From the NCBI GenBank assembly GCA_964411125.1, contig CAYPJU010000030.1, positions 5,509-69,508 of the forward strand: a stretch of DNA of 64,000 bases, given 5' to 3'. The notes beneath the pieces are model-generated. The model did no database searches, was not told where the DNA came from, and saw only the letters and a list, made by a program, of their open reading frames with translations. Below, one piece after another: positions 8,694 through 17,350 of this stretch (the stretch's first letter is position 1; every line of letters begins with the position of its first letter). This stretch comes from JBFIHF01 sp964411125 (lineage in GTDB: Bacteria > Myxococcota_A > Bradymonadia > Bradymonadales > Bradymonadaceae). Position numbers and translations under genes: made by a program.

Positions 8694-8756
8694 CCTTCAC
8701 GATTACGGCCACGATTCCGGTGGAAATCCCCTCCCGTGGTGCTATTCATTAGGCCA

Positions 8757-8784
8757 GTGCTCCTCCGGCAAGGCCCGGAGGCAC
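8757..8784 (+). other. Hairpin in the leader of the HAD gene
   Basis: CTCCGG (8763-8768) pairs with CCGGAG (8775-8780). GTGC (8757-8760) and GCAC (8781-8784) extend the stem past a 2-base bulge. There is no T-run, so a classical terminator is unlikely. It could be an mRNA leader structure. Function is not supported beyond the pairing. Confidence 0.35.
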
Positions 8785-8800
8785 CCCCGGCAAGCCATTG

Positions 8801-9640
8801 ATGAGCTTCGATGCTCCCGAGCTGCTCCTCTTCGATCTCGACGGAACGCTGCTCGACTCCAGTCGCACGATTCGCCCCCGAACGATCGAGGCGCTCACTC
8901 GCGTTCGCGAGGTCGGTGTCCTTGTCGGCCTGTCGACGGGTCGCTCGCTCCGCTCCGTCGAGCCCTACCTCACGCAGATCGAGCCCAACGGCCCGCTCGT
9001 GCTGCTCAACGGGTGCCAACTCGTCGACGGGACCTCGCGGCAGACGTTCGTCTCGCGCACCATCCCCAGGGAGGACGCGGTGGCCGCCGTGCTGATCGCG
9101 GCGGAGCTCGACATCCACGCTAGCGCGTACGTCGACGACGAGATCTACGTCGCCCGACGGGGGGAGGAATCGAAGGCGAACGAGGAGAAGGACGGCGTGC
9201 CGCACACCCAGGTGGGGGACCTCGGCGGGCACCTCGAGACCGGTGACGGCGAGGTCTCGAAGCTGCTCTTCATCGACGCGGGGGGAAATCGGTTCGCCGA
9301 CCTCGAGCGCGCTCTGTCGTTCGTGCTGCGCAGCGATTGCAACGTCGTCCGGTCGGACGTCGACTACCTCGAGCTCCTCCCTCCGGGCGTGAACAAGAGT
9401 TTCCTGCTGCACGAGATCGACCTTCACTACGATGTAGCACCGACCAAGGTGGGCGCCTTCGGGGACGAACTGAACGACGTCGACCTGCTTCGGGTCGCCG
9501 GCCACGCCGTCGTCATGGGGAACGCGAACCCCGCCATCCGTTCACGGGTCCCCGATGCGCACTACATTGGGACCAACGACACCGACGCGATCGCAGACTT
9601 CCTCGTCGACCTCTATCGACTCGGTCCCCTCTCTCGGTAG
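8801..9640 (+). CDS. HAD-superfamily phosphatase, Cof type
   Basis: A 279-residue haloacid-dehalogenase-fold hydrolase of the Cof/type IIB group. Motif I is LLFDLDGTLLDSS (nucleophile and acid Asp), motif II LSTGRS, motif III the Lys in GVNKSFLL, and motif IV GDELNDVDLL. A C2-type cap lies between motifs II and III. Family members dephosphorylate sugar phosphates, PLP or FMN; the substrate cannot be predicted. The ATG at 8801 was chosen, with a TTG directly before it in frame. The upstream 107 bases carry a hairpin (8757-8784). Confidence 0.86.
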   Translation: MSFDAPELLLFDLDGTLLDSSRTIRPRTIEALTRVREVGVLVGLSTGRSLRSVEPYLTQIEPNGPLVLLNGCQLVDGTSRQTFVSRTIPREDAVAAVLIAAELDIHASAYVDDEIYVARRGEESKANEEKDGVPHTQVGDLGGHLETGDGEVSKLLFIDAGGNRFADLERALSFVLRSDCNVVRSDVDYLELLPPGVNKSFLLHEIDLHYDVAPTKVGAFGDELNDVDLLRVAGHAVVMGNANPAIRSRVPDAHYIGTNDTDAIADFLVDLYRLGPLSR

Positions 9641-9738
9641 GTCCCCCTAGGCACTGAGGGTCTTCCGACTCGCAGACCGCTCCAGGAGAGACCGCCGGGA
9701 TCCCTTCCGTCCGCGCGGCACCTCGGCTCCGGTCGCGG

Positions 9739-9767
9739 TTGCCGATCGCCCGACCGTGGCGTATACC
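9739..9767 (+). promoter_or_regulatory. Predicted sigma70-type promoter of the AIM24 cluster
   Basis: TTGCCG (9739-9744) and TATACC (9762-9767) are separated by exactly 17 bases. The expected transcription start is near 9774, about 35 bases before the GTG of the first AIM24 gene and upstream of its AAGGA ribosome site. This is the clearest promoter in the 9641-9807 intergenic stretch, where nothing else stands out. Confidence 0.55.
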
Positions 9768-9807
9768 CTTCGACACTCAACGAAACAGACGACGCCCAAG
9801 GATTTCA

Positions 9808-10500
9808 GTGAACCACGAAATCACGCACGACCCGGCGTTCTCGATGTTGCGGATCGATCTGCAGCCTTCGGAGCGCCTCGTCGCCGAAGCGGGAGCGATG
9901 GTCGCGATGACCCCCGGAATGTCGCTCGAAGCCAAACTCACCGTCTCGAACTCGCCGGGCATGGGCGCCACCATCGGCGCACTCTTCGCGGCCGTCGCCC
10001 GCAAGTTCCTCGGCGGAGAGAGCTTCTTCGTCACCCACTTCACGACGCCTCAGCCCGGCACGGTCTGGATCGCTCCGACGTTGTCGGGAGGCCTGCGGCA
10101 CGTCCGCCTGCAGGACGGTGGCATCATGCTCTCGTCGGGCGCTTACGTCGCCTCGATCGGCGACATCGACGTCACCCCGGTCTACGGCGGCATCCGAGGA
10201 ATCCTCGCCAAAGAGGGGGCCTTCTACCTCCGCGTGACCGGCACCGGCGACGTCTGGTTCAACTCCTTCGGCGGCATCGAGGAGATTCCGATCGACGGAA
10301 CCTACCAGGTCGACAACGGACACATCGTCGGATGGACCGGCAACGTCGACTACAAGATCAAGTCCGCCGGAGGCGGAGTCGTCGGGATGCTCGCCTCCGG
10401 CGAGGGCCTAGTCTGCGAGTTCAGCGGCAAAGGGACCGTCTGGATCCAGTCGCGCAACCTCGGCTCCATCGTGAGCTGGCTCGTCCCCCTGCTGCCGTGA
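9808..10500 (+). CDS. AIM24-family protein, copy 1
   Basis: A 230-residue protein of the AIM24/TIGR00266 family, a double-layered beta-strand fold found in bacteria and mitochondria. The family's repeated pattern is visible: ERLVAEAGAMVAMTPGM near the N-terminus, GGESFFVTHF in the middle, then SGAYVASIG, FNSFGGIEEI, VDNGHIVGW and the terminal FSGKGTVWIQSR. Yeast Aim24 acts in mitochondrial inner-membrane organisation; bacterial roles are poorly known. The start is a GTG with an AAGGA ribosome site (9798-9802). It is the first of three consecutive paralogues. Confidence 0.85.
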   Translation: MNHEITHDPAFSMLRIDLQPSERLVAEAGAMVAMTPGMSLEAKLTVSNSPGMGATIGALFAAVARKFLGGESFFVTHFTTPQPGTVWIAPTLSGGLRHVRLQDGGIMLSSGAYVASIGDIDVTPVYGGIRGILAKEGAFYLRVTGTGDVWFNSFGGIEEIPIDGTYQVDNGHIVGWTGNVDYKIKSAGGGVVGMLASGEGLVCEFSGKGTVWIQSRNLGSIVSWLVPLLP

Positions 10501-10510
10501 GGAAACGACC

Positions 10511-11218
10511 ATGAACATCGAAGTCATGTACCAACCCGTCAGCTCGATGGCGAAGGTCTCACTCGGACCCGGCGAGAAGATGCTCGCCGAACCCGGCGCA
10601 ATGATCGGGATGTCGACGAACGTCACGATGGAGACCGGCATCAGCAAGGAGAGCAACTCTGGCGGAGGCCTGCTCGGCAAGCTCGCCGGCGCCGCCAGCC
10701 GCATGCTCACCGGCGAGTCGTTCTTTCAGAACACTTTCACCTCCAACGGGAACGGCGAGCTCCTGCTCGCGCACACTCTCCCCGGCGACATGCGGGTCAT
10801 CGAGGTTCCTTCCCACGGACTGAAGCTTCAGTCGACGGCATTCATCGCCAGCTCGATGGGCGTGGACCTCGCGGCCGAGCTCGGGGGGTTCAAGACGTTC
10901 TTCGCAGGCGAGGGGCTCTTCGTCATCGACGTCACCGCCAGGCAGGCCGGCGAGCAGATCCTCGTCGGCGCGTTCGGCGGGATCGAGGAGATGCAGGTCG
11001 ACGGTCAACTGATCATCGACAACGGGCACCTCGTCGCATGGGAATCGACCCTCTCCTTCACGCTCGTCAAGGCGGCGTCCGGCTGGGTCTCGAGCTTCCT
11101 TTCGGGCGAAGGCCGGGTATGCCAGTTCTCGGGCCGGGGACGCGTGTGGATTCAGACGCGCAATCCGCTCGACTACGGCATGACGATCGGCAGCATGCTG
11201 CCGCCACGCTCCAACTGA
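10511..11218 (+). CDS. AIM24-family protein, copy 2
   Basis: A 235-residue paralogue of its neighbours with the same landmarks: GEKMLAEPGAMIGMSTNV, TGESFFQNTF, FGGIEEMQVDG, IDNGHLVAWES and FSGRGRVWIQTRNP. It has an extra Gly-rich stretch near residues 36-50 (SKESNSGGGLLGKLAG) that could insert into or lie on a membrane. It begins 10 bases after copy 1 with a GAGGAAA ribosome site. It is no closer to one neighbour than the other by eye, so the duplication looks old. Confidence 0.85.
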   Translation: MNIEVMYQPVSSMAKVSLGPGEKMLAEPGAMIGMSTNVTMETGISKESNSGGGLLGKLAGAASRMLTGESFFQNTFTSNGNGELLLAHTLPGDMRVIEVPSHGLKLQSTAFIASSMGVDLAAELGGFKTFFAGEGLFVIDVTARQAGEQILVGAFGGIEEMQVDGQLIIDNGHLVAWESTLSFTLVKAASGWVSSFLSGEGRVCQFSGRGRVWIQTRNPLDYGMTIGSMLPPRSN

Positions 11219-11234
11219 CTGACCGAGGTCACCT

Positions 11235-11918
11235 ATGAGATACCAGGTCAAACAATCGCCCAGCTTCGCAATCGCCGAGGTCACTTTCGACCAACCCGGC
11301 GAGCAGATCGTCGTCGAGGCCGCCGCGATGGTCGCCAAGGACACCGGCGTCGAGATGAAGACGCAGATGCGGGGCGGAATGCTCGCCGCCGCGAAACGGA
11401 AGATGCTCGGCTCCGAATCGCTCTTCCAGAACACGTTCACGGCGTCGAAGGCCGGCGAGACTCTGTGGCTCGCCCCCGCGGCCGAGGGCGACATTCTCGC
11501 ACTCGACATGGACGGCTCGCGTTCCATCTTCATGTCGTCGGGGAACTACATCGCGAGCGGTGCCGGCGTCGAGCTCGACACCAGTTGGAGCGGCGGGAAG
11601 GGTTTCTTCTCCGGTACGAGCCTCTTCATGCTCAAAGCGACCGGCGTCGGTCCACTCTTCATGGGCAGCTACGGCGGAATCCACGCCGTGCAGGTCGGCC
11701 CCGAAGGCTACGTCTGCGACAACTACCACATCGTCGGGTTCACCGAGGGGCTCGACTACACGCTCCAGAAGGTCGGTGGGCTCATGAGCCTTTTCGCCGG
11801 CGGCGAGGGGATGGTCTGTCGCTTCAGTGGACAGGGGACCCTCTGGATCGCGACCCGTAGTTCCGGCGCCCTCGCGCGCTTCATTCATCCATTCCGTCCC
11901 GTTCAGTCGAACAACTGA
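11235..11918 (+). CDS. AIM24-family protein, copy 3
   Basis: A 227-residue paralogue. Landmarks include GEQIVVEAAAMVAKDTGV, GSESLFQNTF, SSGNYIASGAG, GSYGGIHAVQVG and FSGQGTLWIATR. It starts 16 bases after copy 2. The C-terminal residues differ from copies 1 and 2 (ALARFIHPF), so the copies may have different ends or partners. The three genes are one transcription unit by spacing and probably form a hetero-oligomer; that last point is inference. Confidence 0.85.
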   Translation: MRYQVKQSPSFAIAEVTFDQPGEQIVVEAAAMVAKDTGVEMKTQMRGGMLAAAKRKMLGSESLFQNTFTASKAGETLWLAPAAEGDILALDMDGSRSIFMSSGNYIASGAGVELDTSWSGGKGFFSGTSLFMLKATGVGPLFMGSYGGIHAVQVGPEGYVCDNYHIVGFTEGLDYTLQKVGGLMSLFAGGEGMVCRFSGQGTLWIATRSSGALARFIHPFRPVQSNN

Positions 11919-11935
11919 CCGTCGTCGAGGCCCGC

Positions 11936-12790
11936 ATGAAAGTCCCCGATCAGTCTGGCAAAGTAGCGATCGTCACCGGGTCCAACACCGGTATCGGCGA
12001 GGTCGCGGCGCGCGAACTCGCCCGGGCGGGGGCTCGGGTCTACCTCGCGTGCAGGTCCGCCGAGAAGGCTACGCAGGCGATGGCCCGAATCCGTACCGAG
12101 GTCCCGAAGGCAGACCTGCACTTCCTGAAGCTCGACCTCGGTTCCCTCGACGCGACCCGACGCGCCGCCGAGGAGTTCCTCGAGAGAGACGAGCCGATCG
12201 ACCTCCTCGTCAACAACGCCGGACTCTGCACCCGCGGCCTCACAAAGGACGGCTTCGAGTTGACCTTCGGGGTGAACCACATCGGGCCGTTCCTCTTCAC
12301 GATGGAGCTCCTCGGAAAGATCATCGAGAGCGCCCCGGCCCGGATCGTGAACGTCTCGAGCCACGTGCACCGAAAGGCCCGCGGAATACCGTTCGACGCG
12401 GTGCGAGAGACGACCGCGACGACCACCGCATACCCGGAGTATGCCGACTCGAAGCTGGCGAACATCCTCTTCACGAGGGAGCTCTCCCGGCGCCTCGAGG
12501 GGACCGACGTCGCGGTCTTCGCCGTCCATCCGGGAGCGGTCGCCACCGACATCTGGCGACGCGTACCCTGGCCCTTTCGAACCCTCCTCAAGAGCCGACT
12601 TCTCTCCGTCGACGAAGGCGCTGCCCCCACCCTCCTGGTGGCGACGGAGCCCGGCCTGGAATCGCAGACCGGTTCGTACTGGCACCGATGCGACCCCGCC
12701 GAGCCGAGCGAGATGGCGCAGGATACGGAGCTCGGCCTCGAACTCTGGCGACATTCACTGCAATGGACGGGCGCGACCGACTACCCCTGA
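11936..12790 (+). CDS. Short-chain dehydrogenase, retinol-dehydrogenase-like
   Basis: A 284-residue SDR with the classical NAD(P)-binding motif TGSNTGIG (14-21), the NNAG motif (93-96), the catalytic Ser at 141/142 and YADSK giving Tyr169 and Lys173. The arginine in ACRS after the second strand suggests NADP preference. The overall sequence resembles the retinol dehydrogenase/WW-domain oxidoreductase group that reduces lipophilic carbonyls. The substrate is unknown. It follows the AIM24 cluster by 17 bases. Confidence 0.85.
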   Translation: MKVPDQSGKVAIVTGSNTGIGEVAARELARAGARVYLACRSAEKATQAMARIRTEVPKADLHFLKLDLGSLDATRRAAEEFLERDEPIDLLVNNAGLCTRGLTKDGFELTFGVNHIGPFLFTMELLGKIIESAPARIVNVSSHVHRKARGIPFDAVRETTATTTAYPEYADSKLANILFTRELSRRLEGTDVAVFAVHPGAVATDIWRRVPWPFRTLLKSRLLSVDEGAAPTLLVATEPGLESQTGSYWHRCDPAEPSEMAQDTELGLELWRHSLQWTGATDYP

Positions 12791-12876
12791 CCGGCGGCGA
12801 GGCTCCGTCGCCGGACCTCGACCCGCGATCGCTCCGCCTCCGCGACATCCCACCTCGGACTACTGACGAGCACATC

Positions 12877-13098
12877 ATGGAATCCCTCTGGCCTTACGGA
12901 ATCTCCTGGTTCTACCTCTACGGGGTCGGCGGCCTGATCTACGCGGCCGGAACCTTCTTCTGCATCCGCCAGGACGTCCTCGATCTACGGCAGCCACGGG
13001 AGCGGCAAATCTGGGTCGGCGCGACGTTCTGCCTCGGCCTCTTCGCCGCAGGTCACGCCCTCTTCCAGTTCGTGATGCCGTTCGTGGGAGGTCAGTGA
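12877..13098 (+). CDS. Small two-helix membrane protein, likely symporter accessory subunit
   Basis: A 73-residue protein with two hydrophobic helices (about residues 9-28 and 47-68) separated by a short charged loop (RQDVLDLRQPRERQ). It overlaps the start of the sodium:solute symporter gene by one base (TGATG). Small two-helix proteins encoded directly before SSS-family transporters are a known arrangement (for example DUF485-ActP), but I do not recognise this sequence as one of the named families. The role as an accessory subunit is inferred from position and topology. Confidence 0.7.
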   Translation: MESLWPYGISWFYLYGVGGLIYAAGTFFCIRQDVLDLRQPRERQIWVGATFCLGLFAAGHALFQFVMPFVGGQ

Positions 13099-15002
13099 TG
13101 CAGGGAATCGAGATCGCCACGATCGACCTCGTCCTGGTCGTCGTCTACTTCTTCCTCGTCTTCGCCGTCGGCAGTTTCTTCGGCAAGTTCGTGAAATCGA
13201 CCGGCGACTTCTTCTTCGGTGGGCGCAAGTTCGCCTGGTGGGTGATCGCCCTGTCGATGGTCGCCACGGTCGTCGGTTCGTACAGCTTCATCAAGTACTC
13301 CCAGGCCGGCTACACCTACGGCATGTCCAGCTCGATGAGCTATCTCAACGACTGGTTCTTCATGCCGCTCTGGATGTTCGGCTGGCTCCCGATCATCTAC
13401 TACTGCCGCATCACTTCGGTCCCGGAGTACTTCGAGAGGCGCTTCGACACACCGACCCGCGTGATGGCGATCTTCTTCATCATCGTCTATCTGGTCGGCT
13501 ACATCGGCATCAACTTCTTCACCCTCGGGGTGGCGCTCAACGCCATCTACCCGGCGCTCGACGTCTTCTCCTATGCCGCTCTGGTGGCGATCGTCACGGC
13601 GATCTACGTCACGTCGGGCGGCCAGACGGCGGTCATCATGACCGACCTGTTCCAGGGGGTCGTACTCCTCCTCGCCGGCTTTCTGATCCTCTACCTCGGT
13701 TTCTCATGGTTCGGGGACGGTAACGTCTTGCAGGGCGCGACGAACTTCTGGCTCGGCCTCCCCGAAGAGAAGCGGTACGCCCTGGCGCACTTCAACTCGC
13801 CGCCGAACTTCAACTTCGTCGGCGTCTTCTGGCAGGACGCGATCGCCTCGACCTTCGCGACGTACTTCTTCAACCAGGGAATCCTGATGCGATTCCTGTC
13901 GCTGAAGAGCGTCCACGAGGGTCGCAAGGCGATCATCATCGCCTTCATGGTCTTGTTCCCAATCGCCGTCATCGCCGTCGGAAACGCCGGCTGGATCGGC
14001 GCCGCGATGCACAACATGGGCGTCATCCCCGAGGGCTATCCGCAAGACCCGGACCCCGGGAAGGTGTTCGTCATCGTGACGCACATCCTCGCCCAGCCGG
14101 GGGTCTTCGGGCTCATCATGGCGGCGCTCCTCGCCGCTCTGATGTCGACCGCCGACACCCTCATCAACGCCACCTCGGCCGTCGTCGTCAACGACGTCTG
14201 GCGTCCGTATCTGAAGCCGGGACGCGAAGACAAATACTACCTCAAGGTCGCACGCTATGCGTCGATCGCCGCCGCCGGAATCGGCCTCTCGCTCGTCCCC
14301 GTCTTCATGCAGTTCGAGTCGATTTACGTCGCGCACGGTGCCTTCGTCGCCACCGTCGGCCCCCCGATGGCCGTCTGCACCGTCCTCGGGTTCACCTGGA
14401 AACGATTCACGCCGCGCGCCGCGTTCGCGACCTTGCTCGGCGGCGCCATCGCGATGGCGGTCTCCATCCCCTTCCCCGAGCTGATCGAGCCCCTCTCCCA
14501 CGGTGTCGACCCGAGCGGCGGATTCAAGTACCTGCGTGCGGGTTACGGCCTCCTCGCGAGCACCATCATCGGCGTCGTCGTCACGATGTTCACGACTCCG
14601 AAAGACGAGGAGAAGATCATGGGCCTCACGATGCACTCGGTCCGAAAGCAGCAGCGAAGCTTCAAGGGCTCCGACCTCAACCTCGAGGTCGGAGAGAAGG
14701 TGCAGTGCGACATCGTCGTCGTCCCCGACGAGGAGTACGGCTTCGACCCACTGGCGCTCGACGACGAGGTCTACCGCCTGGAGGTCAGCCTCCACCCCGA
14801 CGACCTCGCCGCGATGAAGGCGAAGCCCGGAGACCTCATCTACATGGCGGACGCGCGCTGGTGGTTCGGGGGCTTGCGGGCCGGACACGCGCGAGTTCGC
14901 GACGCCGACGGCGTGCGAGGCAAGATCACCCTCCCCGCCGGGTACGTCGAGGCGAACAGCCTCGTGGCGGACGAGCCCGTGAAGGTCGAACTCATCATGT
15001 GA
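13098..15002 (+). CDS. Sodium:solute symporter family protein with C-terminal domain
   Basis: A 634-residue SSS-family transporter. Residues 1 to about 505 are a multi-helix membrane domain with family landmarks (FFFGGRKFAWW near the N-terminus, SVPEYFERRF, a long set of hydrophobic helices). After the last helix there is a cytosolic stretch of about 120 residues (from MGLTMHSVRKQQRSF) with alternating strands and acidic loops that I cannot assign. A GTG directly precedes the chosen ATG. The partner gene upstream overlaps it. The transported solute cannot be inferred. Confidence 0.85.
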   Translation: MQGIEIATIDLVLVVVYFFLVFAVGSFFGKFVKSTGDFFFGGRKFAWWVIALSMVATVVGSYSFIKYSQAGYTYGMSSSMSYLNDWFFMPLWMFGWLPIIYYCRITSVPEYFERRFDTPTRVMAIFFIIVYLVGYIGINFFTLGVALNAIYPALDVFSYAALVAIVTAIYVTSGGQTAVIMTDLFQGVVLLLAGFLILYLGFSWFGDGNVLQGATNFWLGLPEEKRYALAHFNSPPNFNFVGVFWQDAIASTFATYFFNQGILMRFLSLKSVHEGRKAIIIAFMVLFPIAVIAVGNAGWIGAAMHNMGVIPEGYPQDPDPGKVFVIVTHILAQPGVFGLIMAALLAALMSTADTLINATSAVVVNDVWRPYLKPGREDKYYLKVARYASIAAAGIGLSLVPVFMQFESIYVAHGAFVATVGPPMAVCTVLGFTWKRFTPRAAFATLLGGAIAMAVSIPFPELIEPLSHGVDPSGGFKYLRAGYGLLASTIIGVVVTMFTTPKDEEKIMGLTMHSVRKQQRSFKGSDLNLEVGEKVQCDIVVVPDEEYGFDPLALDDEVYRLEVSLHPDDLAAMKAKPGDLIYMADARWWFGGLRAGHARVRDADGVRGKITLPAGYVEANSLVADEPVKVELIM

Positions 15003-15031
15003 CGCGCCTCGCAACCCGGCCCGACCCTCCC

Positions 15032-15037
15032 TATACT
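15032..15037 (+). promoter_or_regulatory. Candidate -10 box of a leaderless kinase transcript
   Basis: TATACT matches the sigma70 -10 consensus at five of six positions and ends 7 bases before the ATG at 15045. Transcription from it would start at or next to the start codon. A weak -35-like TCGCAA lies 17 bases upstream (15009-15014). No Shine-Dalgarno sequence precedes the ATG. Confidence 0.4.
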
Positions 15038-15044
15038 CCGGTCG

Positions 15045-17336
15045 ATGCAGATCGGGACCTATCAACTAGGGGAGACGCTCGGCCTCGGCGGCGCGGCACA
15101 GGTCTGGCGCGCCATGCGGGTCGACGTGGGGGATCCCGTCGCCGTGAAGGTCCTCACGTCCCCGAACTCCCGCACATCTCGCTACCGCCGCTACTTCGAC
15201 AACGAGATCGCCGCGGTGGCGCGCCTCGCCCACCCCGCGATCGTCCAGGTTCTCGACGTCGGCGTCGTCCCCGAGGGGGAGTACGAGGGGAACATCGTCG
15301 AGGGGGCTCCGTTCCTGGCGATGGAGCTCGTCGAAGGCCCGACCCTGGCGGCTCCCGACCTGCTCCTCGGGTGGCCCGAGATCGAAGACATCCTCGACGG
15401 GCTCCTCCAGGCGCTCTCACACGCCCACGCCCGCGGAGTCCTGCACCTCGACCTAAAACCCGCGAACGTCCTCCTACGTCCCCTCGGACGAGGCTATGCC
15501 CCGCTCCTGACCGACTTCGGCATCGCCAGGGTCGAAGACGCGATGCACGGCACGGAATCGACACGTGTCGTCGGAACTCCGATGCACATGTCCCCCGAGC
15601 AGGTCCTGGGGCGTTGGCGCGACTACGTCCCTGCCACCGACCTCTACGGGGTGGGGAGCGTCGCATGGACGATCCTGACCGGCGAGGCTCCCTTCTCCGA
15701 AGAGAGCACGTACCACCTGCTCAAGCTGAAGACGTACAGCGATCCCGGGACCTTCCGCCCGACCGTGCAGGTCCCTCTGGGGCTCGAGGAGTGGATCCGC
15801 AAGCTGATGGCCCGCCGCCCCGAAGACCGCTACCCGTCTGCTACGGCGGCTCGCCGAGCGCTGGCCCAGATCAGCGATCCGTCCCGAAAGTTCGTCGGCT
15901 TTCCGTCGGACTGGCGCGGTGGGGATCCCCAGCAGCGCACCGACCCCAGCGCGACCCTCATCGGCCTGCGCGTCCCGGCATACGTCGGCCGCACTCGTGA
16001 GCGCGACATCCTGTGGCGCGAGCTCCGCGCCGCGACCCACGAAGGGGTCCGGTTCGTCGTGGTCTCCGGCGAGTCCGGAATCGGGAAGACTCGCCTCGCC
16101 GAGTGGGTCTGCCAGCGCGCGACGGAGCTCGACGTCGCCACCCCCCTCATCGCCACGCACGGGATCGTGCGGACGCCACTCGACGGGCTCGGCGGGCTCC
16201 TCGCACGCCACTTCCGCACCACCAGTCTCTCGACGGAGGAGACGACCTCGCGAATCATCGATCAGCTCGCTCCCGGCGGCTCCCACGACCAGGGCCTCAT
16301 TCTCGACGCGGTCTCGCTCGCCGACATCGCCCTCCCCCCTCGAGTCGACGGGAAGCCCGGCACGGCGTCCGTCGAGACCAGCCGCGTCGTCGGGCGCTAC
16401 CTCTCGCGCCTCGCAGGCCGAAAACCCGTCGTCCTGGTCCTCGACGACGCTCAGTGGGGGACCGATTCGCTCGCCGTCGTCGAGTCGCTCCGCGACGTTC
16501 ACCCCGACGCCGCCATCCTCGTGATCGCGACCGTGCGTACCGGCGTCGACGACGCCCTCGACGTCCCGCAGCACCGCGCGATCCAGCTCGATCCGATGTC
16601 CCCCGAAGAGTCCGCCGACCTCATTCGCCAGGTCTTCCCTGCCACGCCCGATCTGGTGGAGCAGCTCATCGACGACACCGACGGCGTGCCAGCCGTCATC
16701 ATCGAGACGATCGCCGACCTCGTCGACCGCGGTTCGGTGCGCCGCACTACCGCCGGCTGGCAGCTCGTCGACAACACCCGACCGACCCGAAACAACCTCG
16801 CGAGCCTCTGGCGTCGGCGCATCGAGTTCGCGGTCGGCGGCGAAGACCGCCAGTGGATGGCCCTCGAGGCCGCAGCAGCCCTCGGACCGAAGTTCGACGG
16901 TGAACAATGGCGCGCGGTCTGCTCCGAGCTCGAAGTACCGCTCACCTCTACCCTCGCCGAACGACTCGTCCGTTTCCGAATCGTCCGCCTCGACGTACCG
17001 GAAGACCACCACTTCGACGCCTATGCCTTCGCCCACGACATCGTCCGCCAGACGATCCTGGAGAACGCCGACACCGAAGGACGCCGACGCGCGATCGAAC
17101 GCTCCTGCGCCCGCGTGCTCGAGCAGCTCTTCGCCGGCACGAAGGATGCGGGGATCCTCTCCCGGATCGCGAACCACCTGGAGGTCGCCGGCGAGTTCGA
17201 CGAGGCGACCGATTGGTTCGAGCGCGCCATCGCCGCCCACGAGGCCCGCGGCGAGCACGGACAGGCTCGGCTGCTGGCCGACCGCCTGGAAGCACTGCGC
17301 ACCGACGAAAATCCACGCGAAACGATGCCGAGTTGA
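15045..17336 (+). CDS. Ser/Thr protein kinase fused to an AAA-type ATPase
   Basis: A 763-residue fusion. Residues 1-280 are a Hanks-type kinase with the Gly loop GLGGAAQVW, Lys35, Glu54, HLDLKPAN (D136) and DFG (D157). The usual HRD is HLD, so this is a non-RD kinase. Residues about 310-760 form an ATPase module with an AYVGRTRERD entry motif, Walker A GESGIGKT (K348) and Walker B VVLVLDDAQW (D467/D468), then helical repeats. Such fusions are typical of Myxococcota and cyanobacteria and act as signalling switches. There is no membrane helix. A PHP gene follows 14 bases downstream. Confidence 0.88.
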   Translation: MQIGTYQLGETLGLGGAAQVWRAMRVDVGDPVAVKVLTSPNSRTSRYRRYFDNEIAAVARLAHPAIVQVLDVGVVPEGEYEGNIVEGAPFLAMELVEGPTLAAPDLLLGWPEIEDILDGLLQALSHAHARGVLHLDLKPANVLLRPLGRGYAPLLTDFGIARVEDAMHGTESTRVVGTPMHMSPEQVLGRWRDYVPATDLYGVGSVAWTILTGEAPFSEESTYHLLKLKTYSDPGTFRPTVQVPLGLEEWIRKLMARRPEDRYPSATAARRALAQISDPSRKFVGFPSDWRGGDPQQRTDPSATLIGLRVPAYVGRTRERDILWRELRAATHEGVRFVVVSGESGIGKTRLAEWVCQRATELDVATPLIATHGIVRTPLDGLGGLLARHFRTTSLSTEETTSRIIDQLAPGGSHDQGLILDAVSLADIALPPRVDGKPGTASVETSRVVGRYLSRLAGRKPVVLVLDDAQWGTDSLAVVESLRDVHPDAAILVIATVRTGVDDALDVPQHRAIQLDPMSPEESADLIRQVFPATPDLVEQLIDDTDGVPAVIIETIADLVDRGSVRRTTAGWQLVDNTRPTRNNLASLWRRRIEFAVGGEDRQWMALEAAAALGPKFDGEQWRAVCSELEVPLTSTLAERLVRFRIVRLDVPEDHHFDAYAFAHDIVRQTILENADTEGRRRAIERSCARVLEQLFAGTKDAGILSRIANHLEVAGEFDEATDWFERAIAAHEARGEHGQARLLADRLEALRTDENPRETMPS

Positions 17337-17350
17337 CCGGAGACGAAACG

